Shown one piece after another: positions 46,124 to 56,270 of a stretch of 64,000 nt of DNA. Location: contig NZ_FOZZ01000003.1 in assembly GCF_900116225.1 (NCBI RefSeq), positions 1 to 64,000 on the forward strand, in the 5' to 3' direction. This DNA is from Sphingobacterium wenxiniae. Lineage in GTDB: Bacteria; Bacteroidota; Bacteroidia; Sphingobacteriales; Sphingobacteriaceae. The stretch's first letter is position 1. Each line of letters begins with the position of its first letter. The position numbers and the translations under genes were made by a program. The notes beneath the pieces are model-generated. The model did no database searches, was not told where the DNA came from, and saw nothing but the letters and a program-made list of their open reading frames with translations.

Positions 46124-46342
46124 CTATTTATAACGGTAAGTAATCCGACCTTTAGTTAAATCATAAGGAGACATTTCCAATTTAACCTTATCCCCAGGAA
46201 GAATTTTGATATAATGCATACGCATTTTACCAGAAATATGAGCGATAATCTCATGCCCATTCTCTAATTCCACCCGAAACATCGCGTTGGAAAGTGCTTC
46301 TTTTATAATACCGTCTTGTTCTATCGAGGCTTGCTTAGCCAT
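46124..46342 (-). CDS. infA: Translation initiation factor IF-1
   Basis: The 72-residue OB-fold protein blocks the A-site during initiation. The sequence includes [21 protein letters not shown] and [17 protein letters not shown], as in the family. It is the first gene after its own promoter (46387-46415). Confidence 0.97.
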   Translation of the reverse strand: MAKQASIEQDGIIKEALSNAMFRVELENGHEIIAHISGKMRMHYIKILPGDKVKLEMSPYDLTKGRITYRYK

Positions 46343-46386
46343 ATACTTTAACTTTATTTACGTTTTAGCCTGCACAAACAGGAGTG

Positions 46387-46415
46387 CAAAGATAAATAAA
46401 AATATTGAAAACCAA
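46387..46415 (-). promoter_or_regulatory. Internal promoter upstream of infA
   Basis: On the minus strand TTG (46415-46413), an 18-base spacer and TATCTTTG (46394-46387) match the consensus. It directly abuts the map stop codon (46416), so the infA-rpmJ-rpsM-rpsK-rpsD-rpoA-rplQ part can be transcribed on its own. Confidence 0.75.
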
Positions 46416-47198
46416 CTACTTTTTATCCAAAACTTTCTCCACGTGCTCAAAGGTCAACAAAACATCGGGGCTGCCTTTACGGATAGCAACCATCTGCTCG
46501 AAATGCGCAGATAGCTTACCATCTATTGTACTCACCGTCCATCCATCGTCCCAAAATTTAACACCGGCTTTGCCTGCATTGATCATCGGTTCAATACAAA
46601 TAACCAATCCTGATTCCAATTTCGGACCGGAACCACGTTTGCCGTAGTTCGGAACTTCCGGTTTTTCATGTAAATGTAACCCTACTCCATGTCCTACCAA
46701 CTCTCTGACAATTCCATAATTGTAAGGTATAACATGTTCCTGAATTGCCGATGAAATATCACCGACACGCTTACCAGCTATAGCCTGGGCCACACCTTTG
46801 TACAATGCTTCTTTTGTAACATCCAAAAGTTGTTGAGCTTCTGCCGAAATCTCGCCCACACCAAAAGTATAGGCAGAATCACTGATAAAACCATTCAGAT
46901 TTACACCCCCATCCACAGAAACCAAATCACCATCTTTAATCACATACTCACTTGGAAAACCATGTACAATTTGATCGTTCACGGAAATGCACAGGGAATA
47001 TGGGAAACCATGGTAATTCAGAAATGCAGGCGTACCGCCATGATCATGAATGAAATCATAGGCTAACTTATCCAAAGATAAAGTAGTAATACCAGGCTTA
47101 ATAGCCTTTGCAATTTCACCAAGCAGCAACGAGAGTACATTTGCTGACTCTCGTATCTGCTCGATTTGTTCTTCTGTTTTATAATAAACTTTAGACAT
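46416..47198 (-). CDS. map: Methionine aminopeptidase, type I
   Basis: The 260-residue metalloenzyme removes the initiator Met. The metal ligands are the two Asp in VSVDGGVNLNGFISDSAY, His in GHGVGLHLHEKPEVPNYG, Glu in CIEPMINAGK and Glu in AHFEQMVAI. Located between secY and infA, as in many Bacteroidota; 3 bases separate it from secY. Confidence 0.97.
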   Translation of the reverse strand: MSKVYYKTEEQIEQIRESANVLSLLLGEIAKAIKPGITTLSLDKLAYDFIHDHGGTPAFLNYHGFPYSLCISVNDQIVHGFPSEYVIKDGDLVSVDGGVNLNGFISDSAYTFGVGEISAEAQQLLDVTKEALYKGVAQAIAGKRVGDISSAIQEHVIPYNYGIVRELVGHGVGLHLHEKPEVPNYGKRGSGPKLESGLVICIEPMINAGKAGVKFWDDGWTVSTIDGKLSAHFEQMVAIRKGSPDVLLTFEHVEKVLDKK

Positions 47199-47201
47199 CT
47201 A

Positions 47202-48548
47202 TTAAATTGCTGATTGATCGATACCTTCGACTGTTGCCGCCGTAGAACGACCTTTCACTCTGCCGGTTTTCATCAATCCGTCATAATGACGCATCAACAA
47301 ATGACTTTCAATCTGTTGCAGTGTATCTAAAACAACACCAACCAAGATCAACAACGATGTACCTCCGTAAAAGTGCGCAAATTGATCGTTCACACCCAAT
47401 TTCGTCGCGACAGCAGGTAAAATTGCAATAATTGCAATAAACAATGCTCCCGGGAAAGTAATACGAGAGATTACATTATCAATAAACAAGTTGGTATCAT
47501 AACCAGGTTTTATACCTGGGATAAAGCCGCCGTTTTTCTTCATATCCTCAGACATTTGTTGAGGATTCACCATAATTGCTGTATAGAAAAATGTGAAAGC
47601 GATAATCAATACGCCAAAAGTCACATTATAAGCTACAGAAGTATAGTTGCTCAATGAAGCCAAAAACTCAGATTGCATATTAGGAAAAAACTGAGATAAA
47701 GCCATTGGCAAGAACATAATCGCCTGCGCAAAGATGATAGGCATAACCCCAGCAGCATTCACTTTCAAAGGAATATACTGACGAACACCACCAACCTGCT
47801 TGTTACCAACAATCTTCTTAGCATACTGCACAGGTACCTTACGAATACCTTGCACCACCAAAATAGTGAAGATAACAACAAAGAACAATGCGACAAATTC
47901 TACCAACAAAGGAATAGGACCTCCGCCATTAGGGCTCATCTTAGACCCCCACTCCGCTACAAGACCTGCAGGAAGTTGGGCAATAATACCCGCCATGATG
48001 ATTAATGAGATACCGTTTCCAATACCTTTATCTGTAATCTTTTCACCAAGCCACATCACAAACAGGGTACCCGCTGTCAACACGATAGCTGAAAGTATAG
48101 TAAACATTGGTTCGGCCAATGTTTTAGCTTCTGCAGGAACTTGTGTCTTCACATAAGCCACCGCTTGTACTAAAGTAATAGCCAATGTCAGATAACGAGT
48201 AATCTGTGTCATTTTTTTACGACCAGACTCGCCTTCCTTTTGCATCTTTTGAAACGCAGGAACCGCAATCCCCAATAATTGAACGACAATGGATGCCGAG
48301 ATATAAGGCATAACCCCCAATGCAAAAATAGCTGAACGCGAGAACGAACCGCCGGCAAACATATTGATCAAAGCCAATATACCGTTGTCACTGCTCCCCT
48401 TTGCAGCCAATGCATCCGGATTCACACCTGGCAATACCACGTGACACCCTATACGGTAGATAAGAAGAAGCAATAACGTCGTAATGATACGATTACGCAA
48501 CTCCTCAATTTTCCATATATTGGTTAAGGTTGTGATTAGTTTCTTCAT
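47202..48548 (-). CDS. secY: Protein translocase subunit SecY
   Basis: The 448-residue channel protein has about ten membrane helices, with family features IPLKVNAAGVMPIIFAQAI, EDMKKNGGFIPGIKPGYDT and the C-terminal cytoplasmic loop MRHYDGLMKTGRVKGR. It works with SecE and SecG, which are not here. Six bases after rplO, as in spc operons. Confidence 0.97.
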   Translation of the reverse strand: MKKLITTLTNIWKIEELRNRIITTLLLLLIYRIGCHVVLPGVNPDALAAKGSSDNGILALINMFAGGSFSRSAIFALGVMPYISASIVVQLLGIAVPAFQKMQKEGESGRKKMTQITRYLTLAITLVQAVAYVKTQVPAEAKTLAEPMFTILSAIVLTAGTLFVMWLGEKITDKGIGNGISLIIMAGIIAQLPAGLVAEWGSKMSPNGGGPIPLLVEFVALFFVVIFTILVVQGIRKVPVQYAKKIVGNKQVGGVRQYIPLKVNAAGVMPIIFAQAIMFLPMALSQFFPNMQSEFLASLSNYTSVAYNVTFGVLIIAFTFFYTAIMVNPQQMSEDMKKNGGFIPGIKPGYDTNLFIDNVISRITFPGALFIAIIAILPAVATKLGVNDQFAHFYGGTSLLILVGVVLDTLQQIESHLLMRHYDGLMKTGRVKGRSTAATVEGIDQSAI

Positions 48549-48554
48549 GTAATA

Positions 48555-49001
48555 TTATAGTTTTACGATAGAACCACCAGCGGCTTCTATAGCCTTTTGA
48601 GCAGAAGCTGAAAAAGCATGTGCTTTCACTTCAACTTTTGCAGTCAACTCACCACGACCTAAGATCTTAACTAAGTCGTTTTTGGAAACCAATCCATGAG
48701 ACTTTAAAGTATCGAAATCTACTACAGTAAGGTTATGTTTAGTCACCAATTCTTGCAATACGTCTAAGTTTACACCATTGTACTCAACGCGGTTATGGTT
48801 TTTGAAACCGAATTTAGGCACACGACGTTGCAAAGGCATCTGACCACCTTCAAAACCGATCTTTGTAGAGTGACCAGAACGAGATCCAGCACCTTTGTGT
48901 CCACGTGTTGACGTTCCACCACGACCTGAACCTTGACCTCTACCGATACGTTTTTTGTTTTTTACAGAACCTTTAGCTGGTTTTAAACTACTTAAATTCA
49001 T
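48555..49001 (-). CDS. rplO: 50S ribosomal protein L15
   Basis: The 148-residue protein starts MNLSSLKPAKGSVKNKKRIG and has the Gly/Arg-rich RGQGSGRGGTSTRGHKGAGSR extension, followed by FEGGQMPLQRRVPKFGF. Located between rpmD and secY. Confidence 0.98.
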   Translation of the reverse strand: MNLSSLKPAKGSVKNKKRIGRGQGSGRGGTSTRGHKGAGSRSGHSTKIGFEGGQMPLQRRVPKFGFKNHNRVEYNGVNLDVLQELVTKHNLTVVDFDTLKSHGLVSKNDLVKILGRGELTAKVEVKAHAFSASAQKAIEAAGGSIVKL

Positions 49002-49073
49002 TTTGTCTTAAAATGTTGTGTTACGCCTTCGCTCTCACTAAACAGGTCGTAACGATGAATAATTAATTAAATA

Positions 49074-49105
49074 AACGGAAAGGAACCGTGACAGCCCTTT
49101 CCGTT
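49074..49105 (-). terminator. Hairpin between rpmD and rplO
   Basis: AACGGAAAGG (49074-49083) and CCTTTCCGTT (49096-49105) form a 10-bp stem with a 12-base loop in the 117-base gap. On the minus strand the following bases are A/T-rich but there is no uninterrupted T-run. Likely an intercistronic structure. Confidence 0.55.
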
Positions 49106-49118
49106 AACCTTTATCCGA

Positions 49119-49298
49119 TTAGATAGCTTCGATAGCTACTAAGTGGTTTACTTTTCTAACCATACCAATGATGGCTGGAGTAGCTTCAACTTCTACAGAG
49201 TGGTTGATGCGTTTCAAGCCTAAAGCTTGGATAGTTCTCTTTTGGCGCTCGTTTCTGTCGATAACGCTCTTTATCTGGGTGATTTTGATTTTTGCCAT
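49119..49298 (-). CDS. rpmD: 50S ribosomal protein L30
   Basis: A 59-residue protein read directly from the minus strand: start MAKIKITQIKSVID, then KRTIQALGLKRINHSVE and end NHLVAIEAI, typical of L30. It begins 5 bases after rpsE. Confidence 0.95.
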   Translation of the reverse strand: MAKIKITQIKSVIDRNERQKRTIQALGLKRINHSVEVEATPAIIGMVRKVNHLVAIEAI

Positions 49299-49303
49299 GA
49301 TAA

Positions 49304-49822
49304 TTAACCGTTAAATACTTTATTCAAATCGACGCCGCGGTTTTGTGCAACTGTATATGCATCGCGAAGATTAGCTAATGCATCGATAGTCGCCTTCACA
49401 ACATTGTGAGGGTTTGACGAACCCAATGATTTAGCCAATACGTCCTTAATACCTGCACTCTCCAATACGGCACGCATCGCACCACCCGCAAGTACACCTG
49501 TACCGTGTACAGCTGGTTGTACCAAAACGCGACCACCGGAGAATTTACCATATTGTTCGTGAGGAACTGTACCATTGATAACTGGAACTTTAATCAAGTT
49601 CTTTTTAGCGTCATCGATACCTTTAGTGATAGCCTCAGTAACCTCTTTAGCTTTTCCTAAACCGTAACCTACGATACCGTTTTCATCACCAACAACAACG
49701 ATAGCTGAGAAACTGAAAGTACGACCGCCTTTAGTAACTTTCGCTACACGTTGAATGCTTACCAAACGATCTTTTAATTCAATTTCGCTTGCTTTTACTC
49801 TTTTTATATTGCTTAATGCCAT
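49304..49822 (-). CDS. rpsE: 30S ribosomal protein S5
   Basis: The 172-residue protein has a double-stranded RNA-binding-like N-terminal domain ([20 protein letters not shown]) and the C-terminal [19 protein letters not shown] segment. It influences decoding accuracy. Between rplR and rpmD. Confidence 0.98.
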   Translation of the reverse strand: MALSNIKRVKASEIELKDRLVSIQRVAKVTKGGRTFSFSAIVVVGDENGIVGYGLGKAKEVTEAITKGIDDAKKNLIKVPVINGTVPHEQYGKFSGGRVLVQPAVHGTGVLAGGAMRAVLESAGIKDVLAKSLGSSNPHNVVKATIDALANLRDAYTVAQNRGVDLNKVFNG

Positions 49823-49834
49823 GTTTTTGATTGA

Positions 49835-50188
49835 TTAAAAGTCTAAACCGCCTTCGCGAGCACCTTCAGCCAATGATTTCACACGGCCATGGTATAAGTA
49901 CCCATTACGGTCAAAAACTACTTTACTAATACCTGCTGCAACTGCTTTTTCGGCAACCAATTTACCTACAGCTTTAGACTGCTCAACTTTGTTTCCTGAA
50001 CCAGCAAACTCTTTAGAAGTTGAAGATGCTGATGCTAATGTTTTACCAGTTGTATCGTCAATAATCTGAGCATAAATAGCTTTATTGCTTCTGAATACCG
50101 ATAAACGTGGACGCTCAGCCGATCCAGCCAGGTTTTTTCTTATTCCTTGTTTGATTCGCTCTCTGCGAGATAATTTATTTCCTGCCAT
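49835..50188 (-). CDS. rplR: 50S ribosomal protein L18
   Basis: The 117-residue 5S rRNA-binding protein has [20 protein letters not shown] and ends with the ...[21 protein letters not shown] segment [19 protein letters not shown]. Between rplF and rpsE. Confidence 0.98.
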   Translation of the reverse strand: MAGNKLSRRERIKQGIRKNLAGSAERPRLSVFRSNKAIYAQIIDDTTGKTLASASSTSKEFAGSGNKVEQSKAVGKLVAEKAVAAGISKVVFDRNGYLYHGRVKSLAEGAREGGLDF

Positions 50189-50193
50189 GGTTA

Positions 50194-50748
50194 TTATTTT
50201 TTAGCTGATTTACCTGCTTTTCTTCTTAAAACTTCACCTGCAAACTTAACACCTTTACCTTTGTATGGTTCTGGTTTACGTAGGCTGCGGATTTTCGCAG
50301 CAACCTGACCGATCAATTGTTTGTCGATAGACTCCAATGTAACGGTTGGGTTTTTACCTTTTTCTGCAGTTGTTGTTACTTTAACTTCCTGTGGCAATAC
50401 AATAACAATCGGGTGAGAGTAACCCAAGGCTAATTCCAATGTGTTACCTGTACTTGTTGCACGATAACCAACACCGACTAATTCTTGTGTAGTTTTATAA
50501 CCTTCAGTAACACCTACAACCATGTTGTTAAGCAATGAGCGGTATAGACCGTGCAATGCTTTGTGTCTTTTTTGTTCCGTAGGACGAGTCACTACGATAT
50601 TGCCATCTTCTTCTTTAACAGTGATGGCGCTGTCTACTTGTTGTGATAATTCACCTTTTGGGCCTTTTACTGTAACCACGTTCTTATCGGATACGGATAC
50701 CGATACTCCCGTAGGAAGAGCAATAGGCGCTTTTCCAATTCTTGACAT
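50194..50748 (-). CDS. rplF: 50S ribosomal protein L6
   Basis: The 184-residue protein near the factor-binding site starts [20 protein letters not shown] and ends with [20 protein letters not shown], both characteristic. Between rpsH and rplR. Confidence 0.98.
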   Translation of the reverse strand: MSRIGKAPIALPTGVSVSVSDKNVVTVKGPKGELSQQVDSAITVKEEDGNIVVTRPTEQKRHKALHGLYRSLLNNMVVGVTEGYKTTQELVGVGYRATSTGNTLELALGYSHPIVIVLPQEVKVTTTAEKGKNPTVTLESIDKQLIGQVAAKIRSLRKPEPYKGKGVKFAGEVLRRKAGKSAKK

Positions 50749-50771
50749 CTTTCTTCGTGTTTTTTACCTGA

Positions 50772-51170
50772 TTAATAAACGTAACATAAAACCTCACCAC
50801 CGACGTTCTGTACACGGGCTTCTTTATCTGTCATCACACCTTTAGATGTAGACAAGACAGCAATACCCAAACCGTTCAAAACGCGAGGCATGTTTTCAAC
50901 ACTTGCATACTTTCTTAAACCAGGTTTACTCACACGTGTCAATGTGCGAATAGCCGGAATTTTGCTAATTGGGTGGTACTTCAAAGCGATTTTGATGCTT
51001 CCTTGAGGACCGTTTTCTTCGAATTTGTAATTAGCAATGTAACCTTTGTCAAAAAGAACTTTGGTGATCTCTTTTTTAAGGTTCGATGCAGGAATTTCAA
51101 CAACCCTGTGGTTGGCCTTAATGGCATTCCTTACTCGTGTAAGGTAATCCGCTATTGGATCTGTATTCAT
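50772..51170 (-). CDS. rpsH: 30S ribosomal protein S8
   Basis: The 132-residue 16S-binding protein starts [19 protein letters not shown] and ends [20 protein letters not shown] then VLCYVY. Preceded by a 145-base gap with a terminator-like hairpin at 51262-51291. In spc operons S8 is a translational repressor; its action here is not shown. Confidence 0.98.
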   Translation of the reverse strand: MNTDPIADYLTRVRNAIKANHRVVEIPASNLKKEITKVLFDKGYIANYKFEENGPQGSIKIALKYHPISKIPAIRTLTRVSKPGLRKYASVENMPRVLNGLGIAVLSTSKGVMTDKEARVQNVGGEVLCYVY

Positions 51171-51255
51171 TATATGATTAAAATTATGAACAAGGGTTTC
51201 CTGGACTAACCGAAGTCCTGGACCTATTGCCCGTTAACAAAAATTTTTCAATACG

Positions 51256-51291
51256 AAAAAACCCGATAAACCCATTTCGGGTTTATCCGGG
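51256..51291 (-). terminator. Terminator-like hairpin between rpsN and rpsH
   Basis: CCCGATAAACCC (51262-51273) and GGGTTTATCCGGG (51279-51291) pair over 12 bp with one bulged C and a 5-base loop. On the minus strand six T (complement of 51256-51261) follow. The form is that of an intrinsic terminator in the middle of the spc operon, so attenuation or an unnoticed downstream promoter is possible. Confidence 0.7.
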
Positions 51292-51315
51292 CAAAAGTAA
51301 AAGTTTTTTTTCTGA

Positions 51316-51585
51316 TTACCAAGAAGCTTTTTTCACTCCCGGGATTTTACCGTCCAAAGCCATCTCACGGAAAGTTACACGAGAGATACCGAACTGACGC
51401 ATATATCCTTTAGGACGACCAGTCAATTTGCAACGGTTGTGCAAACGTACCGGAGAAGCATTTTTTGGTAATTTATCCAAAGCTGCATAATCACCTGCCG
51501 CTTTCAAAGCTGCACGTTTCTCAGCAAATTTAGCTACCAATTTCTGACGCTTTACTTCGCGTGCTTTTATTCCTTCTTTAGCCAT
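51316..51585 (-). CDS. rpsN: 30S ribosomal protein S14
   Basis: The 89-residue protein is the long zinc-free form, with [20 protein letters not shown] and end IPGVKKASW. It overlaps rplE by 8 bases and precedes the terminator-like hairpin. Confidence 0.98.
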   Translation of the reverse strand: MAKEGIKAREVKRQKLVAKFAEKRAALKAAGDYAALDKLPKNASPVRLHNRCKLTGRPKGYMRQFGISRVTFREMALDGKIPGVKKASW

Positions 51586-52147
51586 TGTTCTCTGATTTTT
51601 GATTTTTGAATGGTAAACCGAATTGTTTCAATAACTCCAATGCTTCGATATCGTTGCCAGCTGAAGTCACGAAAGTGATATCCATACCTTGGATCTTGTT
51701 GATTTTGTCAATGTTGATCTCAGGGAAGATAATCTGCTCAGTGATACCCAAATTGTAGTTACCTCTTCCATCAAAGCCTTTATCGTTGATACCACGGAAG
51801 TCGCGGATACGAGGCAAAGATACAGCGATCAAACGGTCAAGGAATTCGTACATATTGTTGTCACGCAATGTTACACGTGCACCAATAGGCATTCCTTTAC
51901 GCAATTTGAAGTTAGAGATATCTTTCTTAGACTTGGTAGCAACAGCTTGCTGACCAGTAATCAAAGTCAATTCAGCGATTGCGTTATCGATAAGCTTCTT
52001 GTCCGCTGTAGCAGCGCCGATACCTTGCGATACGACGATTTTTTGCAGCTTAGGAACTTGCATAACGCTTTTATACTGAAATTTTTCTTTTAGCGCTGTA
52101 CGGATTTCTTCCGCATATTTCGCTTTTAATCTTGGTACGTAAGTCAT
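51578..52147 (-). CDS. rplE: 50S ribosomal protein L5
   Basis: The 189-residue 5S rRNA-binding protein has [38 protein letters not shown] and [19 protein letters not shown]. Coupled by overlap to rpsN; its start shares a base with the rplX stop. Confidence 0.98.
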   Translation of the reverse strand: MTYVPRLKAKYAEEIRTALKEKFQYKSVMQVPKLQKIVVSQGIGAATADKKLIDNAIAELTLITGQQAVATKSKKDISNFKLRKGMPIGARVTLRDNNMYEFLDRLIAVSLPRIRDFRGINDKGFDGRGNYNLGITEQIIFPEINIDKINKIQGMDITFVTSAGNDIEALELLKQFGLPFKNQKSENNG

Positions 52148-52491
52148 TATTTAATTTCCTCCCCTGATTTTTTTGCGTAACGAACAATTTTGCCTTCTGC
52201 GTTAACTTTACGACCTACACGTGTAGGTTCGCCCGTTTTAGGGTCGATCAAAGCTAAGTTTGAGATGTTGATAGCAGCTTCTTTCTCGATGATACCACCA
52301 TTAGGGTTAGCTGCGCTTGGTTTAGTGTGTTTCTTAACAATGTTAGCGCCTTCAACGACAGCTCTGTTAGCATCCACTAAAACTTGCAAAACTTTTCCTT
52401 GAACACCTTTAGAGTTACCAGCGATAACTTTCACTAAATCACCTTTTTTAATCTTGATTTTGTGCGTAGTTGTTTTTTTCTTCTGTGCCAT
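52147..52491 (-). CDS. rplX: 50S ribosomal protein L24
   Basis: The 114-residue protein has the KOW motif [20 protein letters not shown] and the end [20 protein letters not shown]. It initiates assembly of the large subunit. Between rplN and rplE. Confidence 0.98.
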   Translation of the reverse strand: MAQKKKTTTHKIKIKKGDLVKVIAGNSKGVQGKVLQVLVDANRAVVEGANIVKKHTKPSAANPNGGIIEKEAAINISNLALIDPKTGEPTRVGRKVNAEGKIVRYAKKSGEEIK

Positions 52492-52493
52492 AA

Positions 52494-52862
52494 TTATAAA
52501 ACCTCCGGTGCTAATGATACAATCTTCATGAACTGCTTCTCACGTAATTCACGGGCTACTGGGCCGAAGATACGTGTTCCGCGTGGTTCATCGTTATTAT
52601 TCAACAATACTGCTGCATTGTCATCAAAACGAATGTATGAACCATCTTTACGACGGATTTCTTTTTTCGTACGAACAACTACTGCTTTAGTAACTGTTCC
52701 TTTTTTTACATTTCCTGAAGGAATAGCGCTTTTCACGGCAACAACGATCTTATCACCGATTGATGCATAGCGCTTGCGCGTACCGCCTAACACACGGATA
52801 ACTAAAACTTCTTTAGCTCCAGAGTTGTCGGCTACATTTAATCTTGATTCCTGTTGTACCAT
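52494..52862 (-). CDS. rplN: 50S ribosomal protein L14
   Basis: The 122-residue protein starts [20 protein letters not shown] and has [19 protein letters not shown] and [17 protein letters not shown]. Its start overlaps the rpsQ stop by one base. Confidence 0.98.
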   Translation of the reverse strand: MVQQESRLNVADNSGAKEVLVIRVLGGTRKRYASIGDKIVVAVKSAIPSGNVKKGTVTKAVVVRTKKEIRRKDGSYIRFDDNAAVLLNNNDEPRGTRIFGPVARELREKQFMKIVSLAPEVL

Positions 52863-53116
52863 TATTTAGCCCTTTCTATAATTTCAACTAATCTCCAGTT
52901 CTTTGTCTTACTCAGCGGACGAGTTTCCATGATTAATACCGTATCGCCGATACCGCAGGTATTCTCTTCGTCATGAGCTTTGAATTTGGTAGTTTTTTTA
53001 ACGAACTTACCATAGATAGGGTGTTTTACTTTACGTTCTACAGCCACTACGATAGATTTGTCCATCTTGTTGCTAACTACCAAGCCGATTCTTGTTTTTC
53101 TTAAATTTCTTTCCAT
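52862..53116 (-). CDS. rpsQ: 30S ribosomal protein S17
   Basis: The 84-residue OB-fold protein has [20 protein letters not shown] and [20 protein letters not shown], typical of S17. Confidence 0.97.
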   Translation of the reverse strand: MERNLRKTRIGLVVSNKMDKSIVVAVERKVKHPIYGKFVKKTTKFKAHDEENTCGIGDTVLIMETRPLSKTKNWRLVEIIERAK

Positions 53117-53130
53117 TTCGACTTTACTTT

Positions 53131-53352
53131 TTATGCCTCAGAGGCTGTTTGTTCCGACTTAGCTGCATTTTTACGCTTTGAAACCTCTGTAGCAAGGCGA
53201 GCGATATTTCTGCGAGCCGCTTTAATAGCGTTTGGATTCTCGATTGGAGAAACAGCGTGTGCAAATTTCAACTTGTTAAGAGCAGCTTTCTCTTCTTTAA
53301 GACGAGCTGTTAATTCCTCTTGTGATAATTCGATGATTTCTGAATTCTTCAT
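53131..53352 (-). CDS. rpmC: 50S ribosomal protein L29
   Basis: The 73-residue two-helix protein near the tunnel exit has [20 protein letters not shown] and the [12 protein letters not shown] helix. It follows the gap containing the hairpin at 53398. Confidence 0.96.
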   Translation of the reverse strand: MKNSEIIELSQEELTARLKEEKAALNKLKFAHAVSPIENPNAIKAARRNIARLATEVSKRKNAAKSEQTASEA

Positions 53353-53397
53353 TTTCTTTCAGTGTTATTGCTGGGTTATCAATTCAAGTTTATTAAT

Positions 53398-53422
53398 GCC
53401 TTGCGGGTAACGGCCGCAAGGC
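53398..53422 (-). terminator. Hairpin between rplP and rpmC
   Basis: GCCTTGCGG (53398-53406) and CCGCAAGGC (53414-53422) form a perfect 9-bp stem with a 7-base loop in the 96-base gap. No T-run follows on the minus strand, so it is more likely a processing or regulatory structure than a full terminator. Confidence 0.55.
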
Positions 53423-53448
53423 TTAACTAATTGACATTACCAACGTTT

Positions 53449-53871
53449 TTATGCTTCTACGTAGTCTCTACGTATAACAAACTTCGTTTGAACCGGTAGT
53501 TTCTGAGCGGCAAGGCGCAATGCTTCTTTGGCGACTTCCAAAGGCACACCTTCTGCTTCAAATAACATACGGCCTGGACGCACTACGGCTACCCAGTATT
53601 CAGGAGCACCCTTACCTTTACCCATACGTACCTCTGCAGGTTTTTTCGTAACAGGTTTGTCAGGGAAGATACGGATCCAAACTTGACCTTCACGTTTCAT
53701 ATAACGTGTTACGGCAATACGTGCTGCCTCAATCTGGCGGCTTGTGATCCATGCTGGCTCCATTGACTTGATACCGAAAGAACCGAAAGCTAATTCCGCT
53801 CCACGTGAAGCGTTACCTTTCATGCGGCCTTTCTGCATCTTTCTGAACTTCGTTCTTTTTGGCTGTAACAT
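53449..53871 (-). CDS. rplP: 50S ribosomal protein L16
   Basis: The 140-residue protein near the A-site starts [20 protein letters not shown] and has [20 protein letters not shown] and [20 protein letters not shown], all standard. Confidence 0.98.
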   Translation of the reverse strand: MLQPKRTKFRKMQKGRMKGNASRGAELAFGSFGIKSMEPAWITSRQIEAARIAVTRYMKREGQVWIRIFPDKPVTKKPAEVRMGKGKGAPEYWVAVVRPGRMLFEAEGVPLEVAKEALRLAAQKLPVQTKFVIRRDYVEA

Positions 53872-53933
53872 GTTCGTATTTTATTTTAATCCCAACCTTA
53901 TGGTCGAGAACAATTTTAAATCTTATTATTTAA

Positions 53934-54719
53934 TTAACCTTTTCTCGCACCACCGCGGTTATTACCACCACGATTTCCACCACGACCACCTTTGTTACGG
54001 TTGTCACGGTCTCCACCACGACGCTCGCCACCTTCGTTGCCACCGCGTGTTTTTGTGTTTGAAGTCTGTCCGATGTTAGGAGACAAATCACGTTTACCGT
54101 AAACTTCTCCTTTACAGATCCAAACTTTCACCCCGATTTTACCGTAAGTTGTCAAGGCTTCTGCCAAAGCATAGTCGATATCAGCACGAAGTGTATGCAA
54201 AGGTGTTCTTCCTTCTTTGTACTGTTCAGTACGAGCCATTTCGGCACCGCCCAAACGACCAGAACACATTACTTTGATACCTTCAGCACCCATACGCATA
54301 GTAGAAGCGATAGCTGTTTTCATTGCACGACGGAATGAAATACGCGCTTCTAATTGCTTAGCGATACCTTCTGCTACCAATTTCGCATCAAGCTCAGGGC
54401 GTTTGATCTCGAAGATGTTGATTTGAACGTCTTTTTTCGTCAATTTTTTCAACTCTTCTTTGATTTTGTCAACCTCTTGACCACCTTTACCGATAACGAT
54501 TCCTGGACGTGCAGTGTGGATAGTAACGGTGATACGTTTCAAAGTTCTTTCAATAACAACTTTTGCTACACCGCCTTTTGCGATACGTACAGAAAGATAT
54601 TTTCTGATTTTTTCGTCTTCAACTAACTTATCAGAATAGTTGTTGCCTCCGAACCAATTAGAGTCCCATCCTTTGATGATCCCTAATCTGCTACCTATTG
54701 GATTTGCTTTTTGTCCCAT
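53934..54719 (-). CDS. rpsC: 30S ribosomal protein S3 with RGG-like C-terminal tail
   Basis: The 261-residue protein has the N-terminal KH domain ([24 protein letters not shown] loop) and the C-terminal S3 domain to about residue 217. It then continues with a Gly/Arg/Asn-rich tail of about 40 residues ([20 protein letters not shown] onward), absent from E. coli S3 (233 residues). S3 helps form the mRNA entry channel and helicase activity. The tail is disordered by composition. Confidence 0.97.
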   Translation of the reverse strand: MGQKANPIGSRLGIIKGWDSNWFGGNNYSDKLVEDEKIRKYLSVRIAKGGVAKVVIERTLKRITVTIHTARPGIVIGKGGQEVDKIKEELKKLTKKDVQINIFEIKRPELDAKLVAEGIAKQLEARISFRRAMKTAIASTMRMGAEGIKVMCSGRLGGAEMARTEQYKEGRTPLHTLRADIDYALAEALTTYGKIGVKVWICKGEVYGKRDLSPNIGQTSNTKTRGGNEGGERRGGDRDNRNKGGRGGNRGGNNRGGARKG

Positions 54720-54731
54720 TCTTATACTAAA

Positions 54732-55163
54732 TTAGTTGTTAACTGTTTTTAAACTATCTACTACCAAAGTTACGTGGTTTGAACGCTTACGGATTCTGTA
54801 ACCACGTCCTTGTGGAGCTGGACGTAATCTTTTCAATTGACGACCACCGCCAACAGACACTTCTTTTACGAATAGTGCGCTGTCTTCCAAAGAAGCTCCT
54901 TCGTTTTTAGCTTCCCAGTTTTTGATTGCCGACAATAATAGTTTCTCTACGCGAGCAGCTGCTTCTTTACCTGTGTGTTTCAAGATGTAAAGAGCTGTTT
55001 CTACTTTCTCACCACGGATAAGATCTACCACCAAACGCATCTTACGAGGCGAAGTAGGGCAGTTCAATAACTTGGCAGTAGAAGCTCCTCCTACTTGAGC
55101 TTTTTCCTGCTCTTTACGCTGTCTGATTAAGACAGATTTTTTGAGTTTTTTTGTTGCTTCCAT
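54732..55163 (-). CDS. rplV: 50S ribosomal protein L22
   Basis: The 143-residue protein has an N-terminal Lys/Gln-rich extension of about 25 residues, then [20 protein letters not shown] and the beta-hairpin [20 protein letters not shown] that lines the exit tunnel. Between rpsS and rpsC. Confidence 0.98.
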   Translation of the reverse strand: MEATKKLKKSVLIRQRKEQEKAQVGGASTAKLLNCPTSPRKMRLVVDLIRGEKVETALYILKHTGKEAAARVEKLLLSAIKNWEAKNEGASLEDSALFVKEVSVGGGRQLKRLRPAPQGRGYRIRKRSNHVTLVVDSLKTVNN

Positions 55164-55170
55164 TACCTAA

Positions 55171-55437
55171 TTATTTTTTCTTTTCTGCGTGGCCTTTGAA
55201 TGTACGCGTAGGCGCGAATTCACCAAGCTTGTGACCAACCATATTTTCTGTTACATAAACAGGGATAAATTTGTTCCCGTTGTGCACTGCGAAGGTATGG
55301 CCAACAAAATCAGGTGAAATCATTGATCTACGAGACCAAGTTTTGATTACTGATTTTTTATTTGATTCATTCTGAGAAAGAACTTTTCTTTCTAAGTTGT
55401 GATCGATATAAGGACCTTTTTTAATTGAACGAGCCAT
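55171..55437 (-). CDS. rpsS: 30S ribosomal protein S19
   Basis: The 88-residue protein starts [20 protein letters not shown] and has [20 protein letters not shown] and [19 protein letters not shown]. Its start shares a base with the rplB stop. Confidence 0.98.
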   Translation of the reverse strand: MARSIKKGPYIDHNLERKVLSQNESNKKSVIKTWSRRSMISPDFVGHTFAVHNGNKFIPVYVTENMVGHKLGEFAPTRTFKGHAEKKK

Positions 55438-56264
55438 TATTTTTTCCTTCTTTCAATGATGTAACGATTCGATGTTTTCTTCTTGTAGCGTGTTTTGAAG
55501 CCTTTAGCTAACACACCAGTACGTGAACGAGGGTGACCTCCTGAAGAGCGACCTTCACCACCACCCATAGGGTGATCTACTGGGTTCATAGCCACACCAC
55601 GAACGCGAGGACGACGACCTAAGTGACGTTTACGACCAGCTTTACCCAATACTTGGTTAGCTTTTTCAGCATTCGATACTGAACCGATAGTCGCAACGCA
55701 TGTAGAAAGGATCATACGAGTCTCGCCTGAAGGCAATTTGATGATGGCATACTTACCGTCACGTGCAGACAATTGCGCATAGGTACCAGCCGAACGAGCG
55801 ATTGAACCACCTTGACCAGGATTCAATTCGATGTTGTGGATGATAGAACCCAATGGAATGTTTGCCAATGGTAATGTATTACCAACTTCTGGGGCTACTG
55901 ATTCGCCTGCAATTACAGTTTGACCAACTGTTAAACCAGCTGGAGCAATGATATAACGTTTTTCACCATCCGCGTAGTGCAACAAAGCAATACGTGCTGT
56001 ACGGTTTGGATCGTACTCAATGGTAGCAACTTTTGCAGGGATATCTTTTTTATCGCGTTTGAAATCTATTAATCGGTATACTTTTTTATGTCCCCCACCG
56101 ATGTAACGCATAGTCATTTTACCGGATTTATTACGACCACCTGACTTCTTGTTGATACCAACTACTAATGATTTCTCAGGAACGTTAGTTGTAACGTCCG
56201 AGTAGTCAGCACCTACTCTGAAGCGAGTACCAGGGGTAACCGGTTTGAATCTTTTAACTGCCAT
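55437..56264 (-). CDS. rplB: 50S ribosomal protein L2
   Basis: The 275-residue protein, important at the peptidyl-transferase centre, has [35 protein letters not shown] and [18 protein letters not shown], standard L2 segments. Confidence 0.98.
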   Translation of the reverse strand: MAVKRFKPVTPGTRFRVGADYSDVTTNVPEKSLVVGINKKSGGRNKSGKMTMRYIGGGHKKVYRLIDFKRDKKDIPAKVATIEYDPNRTARIALLHYADGEKRYIIAPAGLTVGQTVIAGESVAPEVGNTLPLANIPLGSIIHNIELNPGQGGSIARSAGTYAQLSARDGKYAIIKLPSGETRMILSTCVATIGSVSNAEKANQVLGKAGRKRHLGRRPRVRGVAMNPVDHPMGGGEGRSSGGHPRSRTGVLAKGFKTRYKKKTSNRYIIERRKK

Positions 56265-56270
56265 TTCTTA

